Source: Anaerobacillus sp. CMMVII
GTDB lineage: Bacteria > Bacillota > Bacilli > Bacillales > Anaerobacillaceae
DNA length: 64,000 bases
Direction of reading: 5' to 3'
Assembly (NCBI RefSeq): GCF_025377685.1
Contig: NZ_JACEHK010000003.1
Span: forward strand, 148,748-212,747
Below the pieces are notes generated by a model. That model did not search any database, was not told the origin of the DNA, and saw only the letters and a list, made by a program, of their open reading frames with translations. The translations under genes and the position numbers were made by a program. This document shows, piece by piece, positions 24,810 through 34,351 of this stretch (its first letter is position 1; each line of letters starts with the position of its first letter).

Positions 24810-25391
24810 TTAACGCTTTAAAGCACTGGGGGTCAGACCCCCTCCGAGACCCCCTCCGAAGGCTCCCTCCCCTAAAAGGTCTAGTAGTTCGCTAGTTTTT
24901 AGGTTTGTTTGTAGTTTGAGTATGGCGCGTTTTCGCCAGGTTTTTACTGTGTCTATTGAAACGTTATATTGCTTAGCAATCTCGGTAAGGCCTTTTCCAT
25001 GCTCATAAAATTCTATGAGCCATATTCGTTCTGTCTTTGAAAGAAAAGGTAGCATACGATTGATTGGAAAACAAACTTGTACGGGTTCTACTGTTGCTAC
25101 TATGCTTTCGACCATTTCCGGTTCTAGGCAGCATTGAAATCGTTGCTGATATTTTCGTTCTTGAGTGAGAAAGTTCAGTAGCTTGCCACGAATGTACTTC
25201 TTTGCGTATCCTGGGAACTGCCCTTTCGATTCATTGAACTTTATGCTTGCTTCCCACAAGGCGATTAACCCCACTTGATACAGCTCATCATATTGGTGTA
25301 GATAGTTTAGTTGCTTTATTTGCTTTTTAATAAGCGGCTCAAATTTTACAACAAGCTCCTCAAACGATAATTCATTGACATTCATCTTCAT
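24810..25391 (-). CDS. Sigma-70 family RNA polymerase sigma factor
   Basis: About 193 aa, with region 2 (DELYQVGLIALWEASIKF, then GYAKKYIRGKLLNFL) and region 4 (LTEIAKQYNVSIDTVKTWRK helix-turn-helix). No region 3 is obvious. ATG 25391 follows GGAG; an ATG two codons on is possible. The last 20 residues (GEGAFGGGLGGG then LTPSALKR) are encoded by the adjacent REP palindrome, so the natural tail has been replaced or extended. Promoter specificity unknown. The gene is preceded by unusual AAACTT/AAGTTT inverted repeats. Confidence 0.85.
   Translation of the reverse strand: MKMNVNELSFEELVVKFEPLIKKQIKQLNYLHQYDELYQVGLIALWEASIKFNESKGQFPGYAKKYIRGKLLNFLTQERKYQQRFQCCLEPEMVESIVATVEPVQVCFPINRMLPFLSKTERIWLIEFYEHGKGLTEIAKQYNVSIDTVKTWRKRAILKLQTNLKTSELLDLLGEGAFGGGLGGGLTPSALKR
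24828..24842. repeat. REP palindrome overlapping the sigma factor 3' end
   Basis: GGGGGTCAGACCCCC, in the opposite orientation to the DoxX-linked copies, forms the last codons of the sigma gene. Confidence 0.85.
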
Positions 25392-25474
25392 GAACAACTC
25401 CGGCGGAAAGCGCGCCTTCCAAATATTCCGCGGTTGTCCTTATTATCTTGAAGAAGTAAGTAACTGTCATTTCA

Positions 25475-25567
25475 CTAAACTTTAAGTTTCGAGCAAAATA
25501 CCTGCTCAAATTTAAAGTTTCACTAGGCCAAACTTGAAGTTTGAGGGCTGAAACTTTAAATTTGGCC
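25475..25567. repeat. Nested inverted repeats upstream of the sigma factor gene
   Basis: A perfect 15-bp inverted repeat (25508-25522 and 25549-25563, AAATTTAAAGTTTCA) encloses a smaller palindrome AAACTTGAAGTTT. ACTTTAAGTTTCG lies just outside. It could be an operator array or an RNA hairpin in the sigma leader. Confidence 0.65.
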
Positions 25568-25637
25568 ATATTTTAGCTACAACGAAAGTGGCGGATAATC
25601 ATTACTAACATCAATTATTGCCTCAGAACCAACGCAA

Positions 25638-25668
25638 AAAAAACCACTCATTTTTGAGTGGTTTCATA
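25638..25668 (-). terminator. Terminator of the GGDEF/HD-GYP gene
   Basis: The stem AACCACTCA/TGAGTGGTT has TTTTTTTT on the minus strand. Confidence 0.85.
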
Positions 25669-25672
25669 CCAA

Positions 25673-27507
25673 TTATGCAAGCTTGGGACGAATAGCGTCT
25701 TGCACAGTTTCTGCTTCGAATTTCTCAGGGTAGTTTTGTTTTATCATTTCGATAAATTGCGGAACATAATTCGGATCGAATTGTGCTCCAGCACATCGTT
25801 GTAATTCTTTTACCGCCTCATCAAATGTTTTGGTTGCTTGATAAGGCCTTTCGGTTGTCATCGCGTCAAAGGAATCAATGATGCACAATATTCTCGCAAG
25901 TTTTGGCGTACTTTCACCTTTTAAACCATATGGATAGCCTTTGCCATCGTATCTTTCATGATGAAGCTCGACAAGTGGGATCAGGTCATGGAGTTCTTTA
26001 TTCGTCGCAATAATTTCTTTTCCCCATGTCACATGCTTTTTAATAATTTCCCATTCAAAAGGCTCTAGCTTACCTTTTTTATTGATAATATCCCGAGGGA
26101 TTTCTAATTTTCCAATGTCATGAATAAGTGCACCTGAAATTAGCAATTTTTTTTCATAGTCACTTAAATTCAATTTAAAAGCGAAATCTCTAGCGTACTG
26201 GAACACGCGTCTACTGTGCTGATATGTATACACATCTTTATAGAGGAAAATTTTCACTTGTTGTTCTAGTAATTCTAACTCCTTTTCATGTTCTAAAAGG
26301 GTATAGGAGACTAGATTACTATCATAAAGTTGAACATTATTTTTTCCTTGTGATTTTGCGTAATACATCGCTTGATCAGCTTTTCCAATCAATTCTGCAG
26401 AGTTATAGACACTCTCATCAGTTTCGATAATACCGCATGAAAATGAAAGGCAACCATGTGGTAAAACTTCAACTCCAGAAAAATAGGAGTCATTAATCTG
26501 TTTTCGTAACTTATTTAAAAATATGATAGCCTCTGAACTTTCAACGTTTTCCATGAGAATGACAAATTCTTCCCCACCATATCTAGCAACAAAGTATTCT
26601 TTTTCATTACACCCATTCTTTAGAAGTGTTCCTATGAAATTAAGAAGCTCATCGCCTGCCAAATGGCCATGGTAATCGTTGTACTTTTTAAAGTCATCAA
26701 TATCAAGAAGTGCTAGGCTCATCTTTAAGCCTTTCTTATCTTTTAACAGATCACTTAAAACTTCCTTAAAATAGCTATGATTATATAGTCCCGTTAGACT
26801 ATCTGTATTTGCTTTTTTTGCTACCTTTTCAAATAAATTGTAATATTGCTTAAAGGCTATAGATAAAAGACCTATAACTCCGGTAAAAAGGATAAGTCCA
26901 AGCTTTTCATTAGAAATAATTAAACTCGCTAAAACAACAGACATTACTAACGTGCTTAAGTAACCAAATAATGTCTGCGAGATAATCTCTTTAAATATCT
27001 TGAAAACATCTTCTGAAGTGGAAATTAAGAAGTACAATCCAACTAATGTAACGTTAATTGCATAGTATGCAATAAGGGTTAACACATAAACATGTAGTTT
27101 TTCCAAATGAAGTGAACCAATTTCTCCACCAATAAAATAAAAGGTGTAATAGGCACCAATAGTCATTAATGAATAATTACAAAAATTAACCAAATGCTTC
27201 CACCAAAAAATCTTTGGATTTAATAGGGAAAAAATAAGGTTACCAACTAACAAAACAAATAATGTCGTCTCAAGTCCAAAAATAAAAAGGGATGCTAAGT
27301 AGACGACTGATTCCATTGTTAAGGCATTTCCTTTTGGTGGTAGAATAATCTTACAGTTTATTAAAAAATAATTGAAAGTACCAAATAAACAAAAATAGCC
27401 CAATCCATAGTGAGAAGATTAGAAAAATCAGTGTGTAAAAAAAAGGAAGATGCTCCAAGTGTAATTACCGTGATAATGTATAAATTTAAATTTGTTAGTT
27501 TTGTCAT
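25673..27507 (-). CDS. Membrane GGDEF plus HD-GYP protein (apparent frameshift near N-terminus)
   Basis: It turns over cyclic di-GMP: the GGDEF domain (YGGEEF active site, about residue 280) makes it and the HD-GYP domain (HDIGK, then HHERYDGKGYP) degrades it. The N-terminal half is a 5-6 helix membrane domain shared with the two histidine kinases at 28659 and 30898 (LLPxKGNxLxM). The uninterrupted frame begins at 27403, but ATG 27507 opens MTKLTNLNLYIITVITLG, which reaches the body only if the A6 run at 27363-27368 had seven bases. Both enzyme domains look complete. Confidence 0.85.
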
Positions 27508-27569
27508 TTGCACTCACACTCATATATTTTTTTAGGGAAGCATTTCTGCTTCCCATTAATTGTTTTTTA

Positions 27570-27662
27570 TTAAAAAATTCTAAACCCTGATGTAAATGTA
27601 AGTATTAGAGCACCAATGATAGAAATGTTAAGTAAAGTAAGTTTTACTTTTTGCTTATCCAT
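27570..27662 (-). CDS. 30-residue membrane peptide coupled to the DUF5317 gene
   Basis: It encodes MDKQKVKLTLLNISIIGALI then LTFTSGFRIF: a positively charged start and one membrane helix. GGAGGTGAAGTTC precedes the ATG, and the ATG overlaps the end of the upstream DUF5317 gene, so translation is coupled. Function unknown. Confidence 0.6.
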   Translation of the reverse strand: MDKQKVKLTLLNISIIGALILTFTSGFRIF

Positions 27663-28248
27663 GAACTTCACCTCCTTTACTTAATACAGGATTTGATATA
27701 TCTATTTTTTTATGACTTAGCATAAGATGTTGAATAAAAAAGAATACGCCAATATTCATAAAAACGTCGCCAATACTTATTACTTGGCTTTTGGGATAGG
27801 GACTAGTTATTGGAATGACATCACCAAGAAAAGCTAGCCTAGTAGATTCAGTCAATAATGTATGCTTTCCATAAACGCTATTTTTTAGTACATCAATGTA
27901 ATGAGGATCCAAAACCAATGCAGCTTCCATAGAAACTGGCATTCTTCCCCCGTTTAAAGCCATCACTAAAAAATTTAGAAATACTCCAGCAAAGATTAAG
28001 ATGAAGCCATGATGGTGCCGATTTAACCATAAAAAATACATTCCAAACAAGTAAACAGCAATAAATAGATATCCGCTTATTAATGTAAGAAATTCAAATC
28101 TACTTTGAAATACATAGATTGATAGTTGAATTGCTAGAAGCAAAGGAAATACAAACCCCGCATTCAGCTTTAGATTAGCTATACCTAGTAAATTACCTTT
28201 GCGAAGAAAACCGACAATTAATGATATTAAAATTCCGTCAAAGACCAT
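27655..28248 (-). CDS. DUF5317 membrane protein
   Basis: About 197 aa with five to six membrane helices. Family marks are the NGGRMPVS motif in the middle and FLGDVIP toward the C-terminus. ATG 28248 follows GTAGGTG. The molecular role is unknown. In this window it sits between a c-di-GMP enzyme and histidine kinases and is coupled to a 30-residue membrane peptide, which suggests a signalling membrane complex. The 350 bp upstream hold AT-rich sequence and CCCATAATGGG only. Confidence 0.82.
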   Translation of the reverse strand: MVFDGILISLIVGFLRKGNLLGIANLKLNAGFVFPLLLAIQLSIYVFQSRFEFLTLISGYLFIAVYLFGMYFLWLNRHHHGFILIFAGVFLNFLVMALNGGRMPVSMEAALVLDPHYIDVLKNSVYGKHTLLTESTRLAFLGDVIPITSPYPKSQVISIGDVFMNIGVFFFIQHLMLSHKKIDISNPVLSKGGEVHG

Positions 28249-28658
28249 TCGTACACCTACAATAAGTTTTTTTTTTATGAAATTTTCCCACAAAATAATG
28301 TTAATTATGAGTAGATTATCTAGGTTGTTATTCTAAATTAATTCAATCAATAAAAACACTGTTTCAATATTTAAAAAAACGAGAATTTCCTTTATATTCC
28401 TACATATTTTACCAATATCTTAGTGTCTTTACAACTAACTATCCAAACAACAGGACTTAAAACTCATAAAATAACACGGTTTTTGTTATATTATGGTTTT
28501 GTTTAGATCTATTTACCTAAAATTTTAAGTGCTTTAATCCCATAATGGGATGTTTTTACCAAAAGAGTGAGTTACAATTTCTCATAGCAAATAGCTCCCA
28601 CTACATAAGGGGAGCCTTACACAAACTGAATTAATAGATTTTTCTTCAGAGCTCATTC

Positions 28659-30413
28659 TTACTCAATCATACGTAGAGGTGACTCGGTCGCTAACGTCTT
28701 CGTCTTTATCAACGGCAATGAAATTACAAAAGTAGTTCCTGCTTCAGAGCTTGAAGATAATTGAATAGACCCCTGATGATTCTCAATAATTCTTTGAACT
28801 ATTGTCAGACCCAATCCGGTACCTGTTTCTTTGGTTGTTAAGAACGGGTCAAAGATTGACTGTTGAAGGTCTTTAGGAATTCCAGGACCATTATCTTGGA
28901 TAAACAACCGATAGGTATCTTTTTCAACCTTGGAAAAAATGGTGATTGACCCATTTCCATTCATCGCATCATAGCTATTTCGAATTAGATTGTACAAGAC
29001 TTGTTTGATTTGTTTTTCATCAAGAAGCAAAGCTACATCAACTAAATTAACCTTAAATTGAATTTCGTTTCCAGAAGGTGACTGATGATAGAAGTCGTAA
29101 ATTTCTGAAATGATTGTCGATATACTTATTTCTCTAAATTTTGGACTACCAGGTTTAGCAAGGAGTAACATTTCCTCAATAATTAGGTTTATTCTATCGA
29201 ATTCACTTAACATTAACGGTAAAAAATATTTCTCCTGTTGTCGCTCTGAAAAGGATTTCTTCATCAATGTTAAAAAACCATGAATAACTGCTAATGGATT
29301 TCTAATTTCATGCGCGGCACCAGCAGCTAATCCACCTAAAACCGCCAATTTTTCAGATTGATACATCCGCTGTTCTAGTTCTGCTGTTTCGGTAATATCG
29401 ATAAAGTAAAAATTTCGCCCAATTGATTTCCTGTCTTTGTCATACAAAGGTGATTGGGATACAAGTAGCAAATGATTTCTTTCATTTGTTTTATAGGGAA
29501 CTTTGACGTTCTGACAGCTTTTTTTAGATGAAAAAATTGACCAAAAATACTCATTCCCACTTTTATCTTTCTCGGCTAGACCTTTTATTTTGTCTTCGTC
29601 AATATCTAATAAAGACTTTGCTGTGGAATTAAGAAAAAACTCGGAAGTTTTGTTTTCAACGGTAATAATTCCTATTGGGACCGAATTGAGAATCTGTTCT
29701 TGATATATCTTATCAGTAGACATTTGCTCGTATAAATGAAAGTATTTTATAAATGCCAATGATGACAAAATGATCACAAACGTAAAAATAAATGTTCCAA
29801 AGAGAGGATTATTTTCAAAAATAATTGCTAAAACAAATGCCGAGGCGAGTGTAACAATATAGTTCCCAATTGACTCCTGAGCAACTTCTTTGAGTACAAC
29901 CAATAAACTACCAAGCGAGGGGTTACTTAATAGAAAGAATAGACTTATCGCAAGAATATTAATCGAAAAATAAACCACTAATGATAGTACATAAAAAAGC
30001 GTACTAGCTAAATTGATGGAGCCAATCAGTCCACCGGAAATAATGAAAACATAATAGGAGCAAGTAACCATGATTGTAAGCATCGAAAAATTGAATACAT
30101 GTTTCCACCAGACAGTTCTCCGGTTAAAAATTGCAAATAAAAGGTTACTAAAAAATAGTAAAGATAATGTCATTTCTAATCCAAATATAAACAGCACGGC
30201 TATATAGATGGCTGTATCCATACAAAGTGAATTCCCCTTATGTGGTAGGAGAATCGTATATTTATTTAATAGAATGATAGCTATCGTTAATAACGAAAAT
30301 AACAACCAATCATTTACATTAAGTAAGTAGTTATTATGTAGAACAAATAAACTACATCCAATTAGAGAAACGATGAATATAAAAAGATAAGGCTTCGTGA
30401 TTGTTTTAAACAT
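28659..30413 (-). CDS. Membrane sensor histidine kinase (PAS, HisKA, HATPase_c)
   Basis: 584 aa. Residues 1-225 form a membrane domain with about seven helices shared with the neighbouring GGDEF protein. A PAS domain follows (about 235-345), then HisKA with HEIRNPLAVIHG, and HATPase_c with N-x-x-R-N (YNLIRNSYDAM), DNGPGIP and GTGLGL. This resembles the KinB/NtrB-type sporulation or nitrogen kinases. No response regulator is adjacent, so it may act on a shared phosphorelay. ATG start. Confidence 0.9.
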   Translation of the reverse strand: MFKTITKPYLFIFIVSLIGCSLFVLHNNYLLNVNDWLLFSLLTIAIILLNKYTILLPHKGNSLCMDTAIYIAVLFIFGLEMTLSLLFFSNLLFAIFNRRTVWWKHVFNFSMLTIMVTCSYYVFIISGGLIGSINLASTLFYVLSLVVYFSINILAISLFFLLSNPSLGSLLVVLKEVAQESIGNYIVTLASAFVLAIIFENNPLFGTFIFTFVIILSSLAFIKYFHLYEQMSTDKIYQEQILNSVPIGIITVENKTSEFFLNSTAKSLLDIDEDKIKGLAEKDKSGNEYFWSIFSSKKSCQNVKVPYKTNERNHLLLVSQSPLYDKDRKSIGRNFYFIDITETAELEQRMYQSEKLAVLGGLAAGAAHEIRNPLAVIHGFLTLMKKSFSERQQEKYFLPLMLSEFDRINLIIEEMLLLAKPGSPKFREISISTIISEIYDFYHQSPSGNEIQFKVNLVDVALLLDEKQIKQVLYNLIRNSYDAMNGNGSITIFSKVEKDTYRLFIQDNGPGIPKDLQQSIFDPFLTTKETGTGLGLTIVQRIIENHQGSIQLSSSSEAGTTFVISLPLIKTKTLATESPLRMIE

Positions 30414-30778
30414 AATATTATTGCCATCCCACTGTAGTAGATTCTAGTGCAGTAGCAGTCACTAGGTAGTATAAGTTTTAAAAAAATTATACCATAAAAG
30501 CTTTGCTTACTAACTTTTTACTCAGAAAAACTTATTGAAAATGGATTGCGTAATCGAACAACCTAAAGTTTAAGGGTGATAAGGCCATTATTAGTCAGCT
30601 GGCCATACCTTAACCGGCCAGTTCCGTCATTTTATGGGAAAATCAGATAAAAACTAAACGCAACATTTCCCGGAAAATGTTGAAGGATGTTTAGATTTGA
30701 AAAAACATAAGAAATATATCTGGAATTTAGTAATGGTGGGCCGATCAGGTGTTTTTTTTGCCTACAAGTATCACATAA

Positions 30779-30816
30779 AAAGAACAGTCACTCTTACGTA
30801 AGAGGACTGTTCTTTT
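30779..30816 (-). terminator. Terminator of the second histidine kinase gene region
   Basis: AAGAACAGTC pairs with GACTGTTCTT, with a T-run on the plus strand. The 480 bp between kinases also hold CTGGCC/GGCCAG and a short fragment of the TCTAGCTTCAGGCGC repeat at 30852. Confidence 0.6.
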
Positions 30817-30897
30817 ATAAGTTAAGAATATATAAGAGTTTTTAGTACTTGACGTCTAGCTTCAGGCGCAATGGAATACTTTTAATCTTACGTTTTC

Positions 30898-32619
30898 TTA
30901 TGTTTTTATAAGTGGAAGGGATATAACAAATGTAGTACCTTCTTCAGAGCTTGAGTATAGTCGAATGCTACCTTGATGATTTTCAATAATTCTTTGGACT
31001 ATTGTTAGACCTAATCCAGTACCTGTTTCCTTGGTCGTTAAGAATGGATCAAAGATTGACTGTTGAAGGTCTTTAGCAATTCCAGGCCCAGTATCCTGGA
31101 TAAACAAACGATAGGTATCCTTATCAAGTTTTGAGTAAATGGTGATCGTTCCAATTCCATTCATCGCATCACAACTATTTCGAATTAGGTTGTATAAAAC
31201 TTGTTTTATTTGTTTTTCATCAAGAAGCAATGTTGTCTCATCTAAGTTAATCTTAAATTGAATTTGTTCTCCTATAGGGGACTGATTATAGAAATCAGGA
31301 ATTTCTGAAATAATATCCGAAACACTCACCTCTTTAAATTTCGGACTACTAGGTCTAGCGAGCAATAACATTTCCTCGATGATAAGGTTAATTCTATCAA
31401 ATTCACTTAACATTAATGGAATAAAAAACTTCTTTTGTTCCTTCTCCGAAAAAGAGTCTCTCATTAAGCTCAGAAAACCGTGAATTACCGCTAAGGGATT
31501 TCGGATTTCGTGGGCAGCCCCAGCCGCTAATCCACCTAAAACCGCTAATTTTTCAGATTGATGCATTCGTTGTTCTAGTTCTTCTGTATCGGTAATATCG
31601 ATAAAATAAAAATTTCTCCCAATAGATACATTGTTCTGGTCATATAAAGGAGATTGGGAAACTAATAGTAGATGCTGGTTGTCATTCGTTTTATAGGGAA
31701 CCTTGACGTTCTGACAGCTTTTTTCAGATGAAAAAATTGACCAAAAATATTCATTTTTACTTTTATCTGCGGCAGATAAATGCCTAATTTTATTTTTATC
31801 ACATTCTAATAATGACTTTGCTGTGGAGTTAAGAAAAAACTCTGAAGTTTTGTGTTCCTCAGTAATAATTCCTATTGGGATCGAATGTAGGATTTGCTCT
31901 TGATAGACCTTATCGTTAGACATTTGTTCGTATAAATGAAAGTATTTTATAAATGCCATAGATGACAGAACAATAACGAATGTGAAAATAACTGTTCCAA
32001 AGATAGGATTGCTTTCTAAAAGAATGGCTAAAACGAAGGCCAGGGCAAGTGTAATGATGTAATTTCCGATTGCCTCTTGGCCAATCTCTTTATATATTGA
32101 AAAAAAAAGCATCTCGGAATTGGATCTAAAATACATACTAACAATTCCTGTATTAATTATAAAGTAAATGGCCATTGCCAATAGATATGGAATGGTACTT
32201 GCTAGATTAATTGAACCAAGTTCTCCACCTGAAAAACTAAAAATATAATACGAACTACTAATCATAATTGCAAACATCGAAAAATTAAATAAATGTTTCC
32301 ACCACTCTGTTTTAGAGTTAAGAATAGCGTAAATTAGACTCCCTAAAAAAAGTAAGGATAAGGTTAGCTCTAAACCAAATATAAATAATGAGGCTAAATA
32401 GATAGAAGAATCCATGCAAAGCGAGTTCCCTTTATAAGGGAGAAGTATCTTATATTTATTTAAGAGAAGAATTGCTGCAAGTAATGATAGAAATAGCAAC
32501 CAATCAAAAAAGACTGCCATAGGGAAGTAGATGTCATGTATAACCAATAAACTACATCCAATAAAAAAAATGAAGAATAGGTAAATATGGACTTTTTTAA
32601 TATCAGTGAAACTTATCAT
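30898..32619 (-). CDS. Membrane sensor histidine kinase, paralogue of 28659-30413
   Basis: 573 aa with the same order of domains: N-terminal membrane domain, PAS, HisKA (HEIRNPLAVIHGFLSLM) and HATPase_c (QDTGPGIA, GTGLGL). It is strongly similar to the upstream kinase over its whole length, so the pair arose by tandem duplication and has since diverged. No partner regulator is adjacent. The start is ATG 32619. Confidence 0.9.
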   Translation of the reverse strand: MISFTDIKKVHIYLFFIFFIGCSLLVIHDIYFPMAVFFDWLLFLSLLAAILLLNKYKILLPYKGNSLCMDSSIYLASLFIFGLELTLSLLFLGSLIYAILNSKTEWWKHLFNFSMFAIMISSSYYIFSFSGGELGSINLASTIPYLLAMAIYFIINTGIVSMYFRSNSEMLFFSIYKEIGQEAIGNYIITLALAFVLAILLESNPIFGTVIFTFVIVLSSMAFIKYFHLYEQMSNDKVYQEQILHSIPIGIITEEHKTSEFFLNSTAKSLLECDKNKIRHLSAADKSKNEYFWSIFSSEKSCQNVKVPYKTNDNQHLLLVSQSPLYDQNNVSIGRNFYFIDITDTEELEQRMHQSEKLAVLGGLAAGAAHEIRNPLAVIHGFLSLMRDSFSEKEQKKFFIPLMLSEFDRINLIIEEMLLLARPSSPKFKEVSVSDIISEIPDFYNQSPIGEQIQFKINLDETTLLLDEKQIKQVLYNLIRNSCDAMNGIGTITIYSKLDKDTYRLFIQDTGPGIAKDLQQSIFDPFLTTKETGTGLGLTIVQRIIENHQGSIRLYSSSEEGTTFVISLPLIKT

Positions 32620-32846
32620 AACGTTATTGTCATCCTAATCAGGTAGACTCTAGTTTACATTTAGCAATAACTAGGCAAAGATATTATACCATAAGCAACA
32701 TGACCTCAATTATGTATATTTACATAAAGTAAGTGCGAAAAAGTTAGAATGAAGTCATAACTGGTACATAAAAGGCTTGCTCGAACGGCAGATAAGAAGA
32801 TAGGTAGAGAGTTTGCTCATGTAACCTAAAGTTTGCTGTAAAAAAT

Positions 32847-33131
32847 CTATAAACAGTGTGTTTTAGAGCGCTGCTTTAGCAGCTTTTTTGCTTTTTCGAG
32901 ATCGCGTTTTCTAACGAGTAAATTTAAAACGACACTATTAAGGAAGATTTCTTGCTCCATATTTTTAAGTTTGCAAGCAATCTTATGATCTTTTAAGTCT
33001 CGATAAACATTATATATTTCCTCTACTTCCTCTTGTTCGGTACAACCTATTAAAATTTCCCATCCATTTCCGAGTAAATATGAAAAGCTAAAAGTTAATG
33101 AAATCAATAGAATGATGTACACAAATATCAT
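32847..33131 (-). CDS. Small membrane protein with DUF2007-like domain
   Basis: 94 aa. An N-terminal membrane helix (residues 2-22) is followed by a small alpha/beta domain containing EVEEIYNVYRDLKDHKIACK and VRKRDLEKAKKLLK, resembling the putative signal-transducing DUF2007 fold. The ATG follows GGAGG. Function unknown. It is divergent from the cytochrome locus; TGTGATATTTCACA lies between them. Confidence 0.65.
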   Translation of the reverse strand: MIFVYIILLISLTFSFSYLLGNGWEILIGCTEQEEVEEIYNVYRDLKDHKIACKLKNMEQEIFLNSVVLNLLVRKRDLEKAKKLLKQRSKTHCL

Positions 33132-33285
33132 GGTTGTATCCTCCCTGAACTAAAAAGTTTTAAATATGTAAAAATGCAAAAATAAAAACTACCTGAACAA
33201 GATTTGTATCTCCAACTACAAGTGTTTATCAAAAGTTATTCACCACAATTATACAATTAACTTCCGGAAATATGTTTTTAAACTG

Positions 33286-33299
33286 TGATATTTCACATA
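33286..33299. promoter_or_regulatory. Dyad TGTGATATTTCACA
   Basis: Perfect TGTGA/TCACA half-sites but with a 4-bp rather than the 6-bp spacer of FNR sites. It lies in the divergent region between the DUF2007-like gene and the cytochrome locus. Confidence 0.4.
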
Positions 33300-33527
33300 G
33301 TGTACAATTGTTCTTTTATGCTAGCAAATTTCTGCAAATGACTAGGGTGTAAATATTTTGCCCAAATGCAAAACGGCTTGTATATCCTTTTACCTAAAAA
33401 TTTTGTTGAACTATGAGTAGAAATGTCAGGATTTTACTAAAAAGACGAACAATATACCCAAAAAGATGGAATTGTTCGTTTTTTCGTACATTTTATCCTT
33501 TCTACTATTAAAACATTACAAATGTTT

Positions 33528-33665
33528 CCATTCACATTTCATTCACATTTTCACACACAAATACACAGTTCACATATTTTTCACCACTTCATACCACAAT
33601 TATGGATTAGTATAAGAGTAGAAAGAAGGTAAGTAACCACTAACGGTTTTTGTAGGAAGTAAAGT
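33528..33665 (+). promoter_or_regulatory. Promoter region of the cytochrome locus with TTCAC repeat array
   Basis: About six TTCAC(A) motifs lie within 65 bp (33532-33590) at roughly 10-bp steps, the same motif seen before the DoxX genes, followed by a TATAAG -10 candidate near 33610. Helical phasing suggests cooperative binding, for example by ResD. Confidence 0.55.
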
Positions 33666-34349
33666 TTGAGTGAGGTGAACACAACCGTGGGAAATGACGA
33701 GAAGATGGGGAGTAAGAAAAAAAGTGTTTTAAAAAGAACGTGGAGTTGGTTCAGATCAATTAACTGGATAGACCCAATAAATAGATGGAAGCTGCTGCTT
33801 GTTCTAATTATTGCATTTTTCGGGATTGCCTTTTCTACATATGGGGCACTCGCGGTAACGTCGACGCAATCGTTTTGTAACACCTGTCATGAAATGGCGC
33901 CAGAAAACGTTACGCACTATTCAACAACACATAGTGAATTGAAATGTGTAAAATGTCATATTGAACCAGGATTGCCGCAAACAATGAAGGGAAAGGTCAT
34001 GGCGCTAAAAGAGGTTTATCGCCATGTAACAAGAACGCAGCCTAACCCAATTCATGTGAAACACGAAGTGAGAGATGTTGTTTGCTTAAGATGCCATTCA
34101 GAAAACCGTGATGTAACACCAACAGGAGATTTAATTGTGGCGCATGACAAACACGTGAACAAAGACATCAGTTGCGTTACATGCCATAGCGGAATCGCTC
34201 ACGCCAAGGTTGTAGAACGTGGGTTAAATACAAATGACCTATTTGATTATTGGGAAATGGAAAATGCAGAAGCACTAGTTACCTTGGATTACGTTAGACC
34301 GAACATGGGAACATGTATCGAATGCCACCAACAGTACAATGAAGGTTAG
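33666..34349 (+). CDS. NapC/NirT-like multiheme cytochrome c, N-terminal part (5 hemes)
   Basis: 227 aa. After a basic N-terminus, a single membrane helix (WKLLLVLIIAFFGIAFSTYG) anchors the protein with hemes outside. There are five CxxCH sites (CNTCH, CVKCH, CLRCH, CVTCH, CIECH). NapC/NrfH proteins oxidise menaquinol and pass electrons outward. TTG 33666 follows AGGAAG; GTG 33687 is an alternative. The frame stops just after the fifth heme, and coding continues one frame over to 34777. One extra G in GAAGGTTAG would restore a single 8-heme protein. Confidence 0.88.
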   Translation: MSEVNTTVGNDEKMGSKKKSVLKRTWSWFRSINWIDPINRWKLLLVLIIAFFGIAFSTYGALAVTSTQSFCNTCHEMAPENVTHYSTTHSELKCVKCHIEPGLPQTMKGKVMALKEVYRHVTRTQPNPIHVKHEVRDVVCLRCHSENRDVTPTGDLIVAHDKHVNKDISCVTCHSGIAHAKVVERGLNTNDLFDYWEMENAEALVTLDYVRPNMGTCIECHQQYNEG

Positions 34350-34351
34350 AG

